From Clostridia bacterium (GTDB taxonomy: Bacteria; Bacillota; Clostridia; Oscillospirales; CAG-272), in the NCBI GenBank assembly GCA_017407225.1, contig JAFQWY010000146.1, forward strand, positions 1 to 36,074: a stretch of DNA of 36,074 nt. The letters run 5' to 3'. A program made the position numbers and the translations under genes. This document shows, in pieces, positions 31,964 through 36,074 of this stretch (the first letter of the stretch is position 1; each line of letters opens with the position of its first letter). Under the pieces are notes generated by a model. It was not told the DNA's origin. It did not search any database and worked only from the letters and a program-made list of their open reading frames with translations.

Positions 31964-33427
31964 ATGAGAATTGTATTCTTCGACCTTGATACCCTGCGTC
32001 CCGACCATCTGGGATGTTACGGTTATTTCCGCAATACCTCCCCAAATATCGACTCCATCGCGGCAGAGGGAGTAAGATTCGACAACTACTACTGCTCCGA
32101 TGCGCCCTGCCTGCCTTCCAGAAGTGCGCTGTCCTCCGGTCTGTTCGGCATCCACAACGGTGCTGTGGGACACGGCGGAACCGCAGGCGACCAGACACTG
32201 CAGGGAAGGGACAGAGGTTTCCGCAGCCGGTTTTCCCGCACCAATCTGTTCCAGCAGTTCCGCGATGCCGGTCTTCATACCGTGAGCATTTCCACCTTCG
32301 CCGAAAGACATACCTCCTACTGGTACTACGGCGGCTTCAAGGAAATGTACAATGTAGGCATGGGCGGCGGTGAACGTGCGGATCAGGTATCCCCCATCGC
32401 CATCGACTGGATCAGGCGCAACGCAAAGAACGACAACTGGTTCCTGCACATCAATATGTGGGATCCGCACACCGCATACCGTACTCCCGAGGAGTTCGGC
32501 AATCCCTTTGAAGGGGACGATTTCTTCGATCACACCTGGATGACCCAGGAAATCATCGACGAACAGCGGAAGGAAGCATCCCCCCACGGTGTTCGGGAAA
32601 TCGGGATGTACGACAACACCCCGTGGCCGGAATACCCCCGTCAGCCCATGGAAATCTTCGACATGAACGACTATCGGAAGCTCATGGACGGATACGACTG
32701 CGGCATTGCCTACATGGATATGCACATCGGGTACATCCTCGATGCACTCCGGGAAGAAGGCGTGTACGATGACGTTTCCTTCATCATCACCTCTGATCAC
32801 GGTGAGAACATCGGGGAACTGAACAGCTACGCCGAGCACTCCACAGCCGACCACATCACCTGCCGGATTCCCATGATTATCAAGTGGAACGGCGGTCAGA
32901 AGGGCATCTCCGACGACTCCCTCCGGTACAATATCGACCTGGCGCCCACCGTGGCCGATCTGTTCGGACTGAAGAAGGCGAAGATCTGGGATGGCGAAAG
33001 CTACGCGAAGACCATCACCAACGGCGAATCCGTGCCGAGAGACTATCTGGTTCTCTCCCAGATGGCGCACGTCTGCCAGCGAAGTGTCCGCTTCGGCGAC
33101 TGGATCTATATGCGTACCTACCACGACGGCTACCACAACTTCCCCCGTGAAATGCTTTTTAATATAAAGGAAGACTTCCATGAGACAAAGAATGTGGCAG
33201 CAGAGCATCCCGACATCTGCGACAGGGCATCCCATATGCTTCTGGACTGGTTCGATGAGCAGATGATGAAATCGGAAACCGGCGTGGATCCCATGCAGAC
33301 CGTGCTGAGAGAGGGAGGTCCCTACCACACCCGCGGCTGGCTTAAATACTACTGCGAGCATCTGAGAAAGACCGACCGTGCTGAGGAAGCCGACCGTCTG
33401 ATTGCACGACATCCCGGTGAACTCTAA
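31964..33427 (+). CDS. Sulfatase (type I, Cys-type formylglycine motif)
   Basis: A 487-aa alkaline-phosphatase-superfamily sulfatase that removes sulfate esters, probably from a sugar. The Cys-type activation motif is CLPSR (49-53, C49 to be converted to formylglycine), followed by SALSSG. The N-terminal metal site is FFDLDTLRPDHLGCYG (5-20) with D7 and D9 as ligand candidates, and the later site is ITSDHGENIGE. No signal peptide is present, so the enzyme appears cytosolic and would act on imported sulfated oligosaccharides. ATG 31964 follows GGAGGATGTG. A maturase (anaerobic sulfatase-maturating enzyme) is needed and is not in the window. MscS follows 39 bases later; shared transcription is possible. 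The natural substrate cannot be named. Confidence 0.92.
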   Translation: MRIVFFDLDTLRPDHLGCYGYFRNTSPNIDSIAAEGVRFDNYYCSDAPCLPSRSALSSGLFGIHNGAVGHGGTAGDQTLQGRDRGFRSRFSRTNLFQQFRDAGLHTVSISTFAERHTSYWYYGGFKEMYNVGMGGGERADQVSPIAIDWIRRNAKNDNWFLHINMWDPHTAYRTPEEFGNPFEGDDFFDHTWMTQEIIDEQRKEASPHGVREIGMYDNTPWPEYPRQPMEIFDMNDYRKLMDGYDCGIAYMDMHIGYILDALREEGVYDDVSFIITSDHGENIGELNSYAEHSTADHITCRIPMIIKWNGGQKGISDDSLRYNIDLAPTVADLFGLKKAKIWDGESYAKTITNGESVPRDYLVLSQMAHVCQRSVRFGDWIYMRTYHDGYHNFPREMLFNIKEDFHETKNVAAEHPDICDRASHMLLDWFDEQMMKSETGVDPMQTVLREGGPYHTRGWLKYYCEHLRKTDRAEEADRLIARHPGEL

Positions 33428-33466
33428 TCCGTCCCAAATTTTTTATACATAAAGGAGCATACAATC

Positions 33467-34276
33467 ATGACTGAATGGCTTATGAACTTCGTCAACACCT
33501 ACGTTGTCCAGTTCGCCATTGACCTCGTACTTGCCGTACTGATCCTCATTGTCGGCTTTGCGGTGATCAAGGCGCTGGTCAAGAACATCAAGAAGGCAAA
33601 GGGCTTCCAGAAAATCGACGTGAACGCCCAGTCCTTCCTCATTAACTTCGTTTCTATCCTGCTCAAGGCAGTGGTCATTCTCTCCGCTGTCATCGTCCTT
33701 GGCGTACCGGAATCCTCCGTGGTAGCCGTTCTCGGTTCCTGCGGTCTGGCAATCGGTCTGGCACTTCAGGGCGGTCTGTCCAACATCGCTTCCGGTGTGG
33801 TTATCGTTCTCTGCAAGCCCTTCCATGTCGGTGACTTCATCATTGCAGGTGATGTAAGCGGTGTTGTCAAGGATATCGGTATTTACTACACTCTTGTAAC
33901 CACTCCCGACAATCAGGACATCCACGTTCCCAACGGCACTCTGGTCAACAGCACCATTTCCAATCTCTCCACCGAATCCACCCGCCGTATTGACTTCGAT
34001 TTCAGCGTAGCATACGACACCGATATCGATCTGGTGAGAAAGGTACTCCTCGCTTCCGCTTCCATGAACGACATGGCTCTGAAGGATCCCGCACCTCAGG
34101 TTTATGTTGCCGCTCACGCAGAATCCGCGCTGACCGTTAAGCTCCGCGTATGGGTTGCAGCAGAAAACTACTGGACTCTCTATTTCGATATGTACGAAGA
34201 CGTGAAGAAGGCATTCGATAAGTTCAACATCGAAATTCCTTACAACCATCTCAACGTTACTATCGACAACAAGTAA
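33467..34276 (+). CDS. Small-conductance mechanosensitive channel (MscS family)
   Basis: A 269-aa MscS-type channel, which opens under membrane tension to release solutes on osmotic downshock. Three helices are visible: about 13-36, 57-79 and the pore-lining 82-115, the last rich in small residues (GSCGLAIGLALQGGLSN) and followed by the hallmark KPFHVGDFI (117-125). The cytoplasmic beta domain follows, with VPNGTLVNSTISNLS and RRIDFDFSVAYD. Length matches short MscS. AAAGGAG precedes ATG 33467. It lies 39 bases after the sulfatase with no terminator between, so it may share that transcript. A terminator follows. Confidence 0.95.
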   Translation: MTEWLMNFVNTYVVQFAIDLVLAVLILIVGFAVIKALVKNIKKAKGFQKIDVNAQSFLINFVSILLKAVVILSAVIVLGVPESSVVAVLGSCGLAIGLALQGGLSNIASGVVIVLCKPFHVGDFIIAGDVSGVVKDIGIYYTLVTTPDNQDIHVPNGTLVNSTISNLSTESTRRIDFDFSVAYDTDIDLVRKVLLASASMNDMALKDPAPQVYVAAHAESALTVKLRVWVAAENYWTLYFDMYEDVKKAFDKFNIEIPYNHLNVTIDNK

Positions 34277-34284
34277 TTCACATG

Positions 34285-34315
34285 CAGCGGATATCTTCGG
34301 ATGTCCGCTGTTTTT
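34285..34315 (+). terminator. Intrinsic terminator after the MscS gene
   Basis: CAGCGGA (34285-34291) pairs with TCCGCTG (34304-34310), followed by five Ts. Confidence 0.85.
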
Positions 34316-34427
34316 CTGCTTTGCAAAATATGAACTGTAATTCACAATTGAATTACAAAAATCACAGTAAGAGTGAGAAAATTCCGGGAAGATTTATACA
34401 GTGTTAATAAAAATATCATAATTAAAT

Positions 34428-34435
34428 GCTATAAT
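34428..34435 (+). promoter_or_regulatory. Extended -10 promoter of the CBS-domain gene
   Basis: TGCTATAAT includes an extended TG and a perfect -10 (34430-34435). No good -35 box is found at the usual distance, so recognition probably relies on the extended -10. Confidence 0.5.
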
Positions 34436-34491
34436 AAAATCAGAAAGAGCGGGGGATGTATCCTGCCGCGAAATATTACCGGAGAGAGATC

Positions 34492-34902
34492 ATGAATGTC
34501 CTGATGCTTCTGAGACCCAAAAGTGAAGTGCAATATGTATACGATAACTGGACCCTGCGGAAAGGACTGGAAAAGATGCGCAGCGGCGGCTACACAGTCA
34601 TGCCTGTTCTGTCCCGCGACGGATTGTACATGGGCAGTATCAGCGAAGGGGATTTTCTGTGGTATCTGGCTGACAACGGTGAGTTCCGTGAAAGTGCGAA
34701 AATCAAGGATATTGTCCGGAAAAACTGGATGCCTGCCGTGAACGTGAATGTGTCCATGGAAAGTCTGATTCACAGCGCGGAAAGCCAGAATTACATCCCC
34801 GTTACCGATGACTGGGGAACTTTTATCGGACTTGTAACCCGAAGCACCATCATTAAAACATTCTGCAGTGCAGAGAACAGCGTTCCCGCATCCGCAAGAT
34901 GA
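34492..34902 (+). CDS. CBS-domain pair protein (136 aa)
   Basis: A small stand-alone protein made of two CBS domains (about residues 7-61 and 72-126), a module that usually binds adenine nucleotides, SAM or other adenosyl ligands to control partners. The first repeat has GGYTVMPVLSRDGLYMGSIS, with the usual D/G turn, and the second has ESQNYIPVTDDWGTFIGLVT. There is no catalytic or membrane part. ATG 34492 follows GGAGAGAG; an in-frame start at 34456 would precede that site. The gene is single, flanked by its own extended -10 and a terminator. Its partner is unknown, and no neighbour is an obvious target. Confidence 0.85.
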   Translation: MNVLMLLRPKSEVQYVYDNWTLRKGLEKMRSGGYTVMPVLSRDGLYMGSISEGDFLWYLADNGEFRESAKIKDIVRKNWMPAVNVNVSMESLIHSAESQNYIPVTDDWGTFIGLVTRSTIIKTFCSAENSVPASAR

Positions 34903-34909
34903 ATAACCG

Positions 34910-34941
34910 ACCGCCTGATTTCTTTGGGCGGTTGATTTTTT
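34910..34941 (+). terminator. Intrinsic terminator after the CBS gene
   Basis: ACCGCC (34910-34915) pairs with GGCGGT (34927-34932), followed by TGA and six Ts. Confidence 0.8.
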
Positions 34942-34942
34942 G

Positions 34943-34971
34943 TTTACAATTTTACGATCCTGTGATATAAT
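34943..34971 (+). promoter_or_regulatory. Promoter of the Gfo/Idh/MocA gene
   Basis: TTTACA (34943-34948) and TATAAT (34966-34971), 17-base spacer, directly behind the CBS terminator. Confidence 0.8.
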
Positions 34972-34995
34972 AAGAAAAAAACAAGTGAGGCAGTT

Positions 34996-35982
34996 ATGAT
35001 TAGATTTGGCATCATCGGTTCCAATTTCGTTTCCGACTGGATGTGCGAGAGCGTGGATGTGTCCGAGGGCATCGTGAACCATGCAGTGTACTCCCGGACG
35101 ATGGAAAAAGGCACAGAATTCGCACAGAAGCACCATATTCCCAATGTTTTCGCCGATATGGAGGCGTTTCTTTCCTCCGATATCGATGCGGTGTACATCG
35201 CCAGCCCCAATTTCTGTCACTTCGGGCAGGCCATGGACGCCATGAATCACGGCAAGCACGTTCTGGTGGAGAAGCCCGGTGCTCTCAACGAGGCACAGTG
35301 GGCAGAAATGTGTGACTGTGCGGCGAAGAACGGCGTGGTTCTCATGGAGGCAATGCGCCCGTCCCACGATCCCGCCATCACCGGCGCAAAAGCAAAGCTG
35401 GACGGGATCGCACCCGTCCGCAGATCGGTGTTTGAATACTGCCAGTATTCCTCCCGTTACGACAAGTTCAAGGCCGGTGAGATTCTCAATGCCTTCAATC
35501 CCTCCTACGGCAATGCGGCGCTGATGGATATCGGGGTGTACGCCCTGCAGTGCTGTGTACTGTTCTTCGGGGAACCGGAATCCGTGTACGCAAAATCCGT
35601 GAAGCTTCACAATGGCATGGAAGGCATGGGATCCATTTTCCTGGATTACGGCACCCATCAGGCAGAGGTGGTTTACTCCAAGATCACCCAGTCCTGCACG
35701 CCCACCGTCATCACCGGCGAAGGAGGCAGCATTACCATCGGCAAGCTGTCCACCGGTGAGGATGTGAAGTTCTGCCCCAGATCCCGTGAAGCTGAGGATA
35801 TCACGCCGGAAAAGCCGGAGAACAATATGGTGTACGAGATTGCGGATTTTCTGGACTGCATCGGCGGAACGGCGGATCCGAAGAGGTGGCAGGAGCTGAC
35901 CCGCATCACGATCCGAATCATGGACGAAGTACGCCGTCAGAACGGCATCACCTTCCCGGGCGTGGAGCTGATCGGGGAATAA
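34996..35982 (+). CDS. Gfo/Idh/MocA family NAD(P)-dependent oxidoreductase
   Basis: A 328-aa oxidoreductase of the Gfo/Idh/MocA family, cytosolic enzymes that oxidise or reduce sugars, inositols or amino sugars with NAD(P). The N-terminal Rossmann fold has FGIIGSNFVSDW (4-15), where the second glycine of the usual GxGxxG is Ser9. The family strand VYIASPNFCHF (67-77) and the catalytic EKPGA (92-96, K93) are present. The C-terminal alpha/beta domain has the AALMDIGVYAL segment that carries the usual Asp and His-like catalytic position. Length is normal. The start is ATG 34996 behind GTGAGG. It is a single gene with a clear promoter and terminator. The substrate is unknown. Confidence 0.9.
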   Translation: MIRFGIIGSNFVSDWMCESVDVSEGIVNHAVYSRTMEKGTEFAQKHHIPNVFADMEAFLSSDIDAVYIASPNFCHFGQAMDAMNHGKHVLVEKPGALNEAQWAEMCDCAAKNGVVLMEAMRPSHDPAITGAKAKLDGIAPVRRSVFEYCQYSSRYDKFKAGEILNAFNPSYGNAALMDIGVYALQCCVLFFGEPESVYAKSVKLHNGMEGMGSIFLDYGTHQAEVVYSKITQSCTPTVITGEGGSITIGKLSTGEDVKFCPRSREAEDITPEKPENNMVYEIADFLDCIGGTADPKRWQELTRITIRIMDEVRRQNGITFPGVELIGE

Positions 35983-35986
35983 AGAG

Positions 35987-36016
35987 AAAACTTCCGGTGA
36001 AAATCGGAAGTTTTTT
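35987..36016 (+). terminator. Intrinsic terminator after the Gfo/Idh/MocA gene
   Basis: AAAACTTCCG (35987-35996) pairs with CGGAAG plus Ts (36005-36014), giving a stem with T run TTTTTT at 36011-36016. The remaining 58 bases of the window are AT-rich and contain nothing I can name. Confidence 0.85.
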
Positions 36017-36074
36017 ATTCAATCAGCATTTGTGGAATTTTTTCGTTTTTTTCAAATCCAAAATCTGTTTTTAC

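Noticed and set aside
31956-31967. A four-codon mini-ORF (ATG TGT ATA TGA) overlapping the sulfatase start
   Set aside because: Its ATG abuts the GGAGG, too close for initiation; the pattern looks accidental.
1-36074. CRISPR arrays, tRNA or rRNA genes, insertion sequences, prophage genes
   Set aside because: No repeat-spacer pattern, cloverleaf, transposase or phage structural motif was found on either strand. Reading by eye could miss a degenerate element.

Overview
The window reads as chromosomal DNA of an anaerobic, Gram-positive-type gut or rumen Clostridia. I cannot fix the genus; Oscillospirales or Christensenellales would fit. The grounds are a classic T-box leader, strong sigma-A type promoters with 17-bp spacers, GGAGG ribosome-binding sites, an intrinsic terminator after most transcription units, Cys-lipobox lipoproteins, a DUF5662 protein, a TAXI-type TRAP transporter and an eukaryote-like NADP isocitrate dehydrogenase paired with a short aconitase. 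I see no phage, IS element, CRISPR array, tRNA or rRNA. Genes are dense, and their direction follows individual operons.

Layout. 1-3.4 kb: 3' end of aspS, a 76-aa unknown, an alpha/beta-hydrolase esterase and a MATE exporter. 3.5-6.7 kb: a lipoprotein serpin converging on an FAD-dependent oxidoreductase across a bidirectional terminator. 6.9-12.5 kb: a phosphoglycolate-phosphatase-like HAD, then an apparent operon of MBOAT O-acyltransferase, DHHW/AlgX-like protein carrying a long acidic linker and an Ig-like domain, RadC-like protein without its JAMM motif, and a TIM-barrel sugar isomerase. 12.6-15.5 kb (minus): FtsX-type permease and ABC ATPase. 15.7-20.5 kb: DUF5662 protein, TAXI solute-binding lipoprotein, fused TRAP permease, and an unknown protein that looks like an alpha/alpha toroid. 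20.6-23.8 kb: aconitase and isocitrate dehydrogenase operon. 23.8-27.6 kb (minus): GH38 alpha-mannosidase and PHP phosphoesterase. 27.7-30.4 kb: T-box leader controlling an HTH-cupin-acyl-CoA synthetase fusion. 30.6-36.0 kb: XRE regulator with a methyltransferase-like C-terminus, sulfatase, MscS channel, CBS-domain protein and Gfo/Idh/MocA oxidoreductase.

How the genes work together. Several genes suggest use of complex or host glycans (esterase, GH38 mannosidase, sulfatase, FAD oxidoreductase, sugar isomerase, Gfo/Idh/MocA), but they are scattered single units, not one polysaccharide locus. The MBOAT and DHHW pair should O-acetylate a surface polymer. Aconitase plus isocitrate dehydrogenase would supply 2-oxoglutarate and NADPH; citrate synthase is not in the window.

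The most interesting signal is the T-box leader at about 27787-28074. It has mutually exclusive antiterminator and terminator helices that I could pair base by base. It sits upstream of an acyl-CoA synthetase fused to an XRE helix-turn-helix and a cupin, not upstream of an aminoacyl-tRNA synthetase or amino-acid transporter. My inference is that uncharged tRNA (tentatively tRNA-Ile) switches on activation of a short branched-chain or aryl acid, so that an amino acid can be made by reductive carboxylation of its acyl-CoA.
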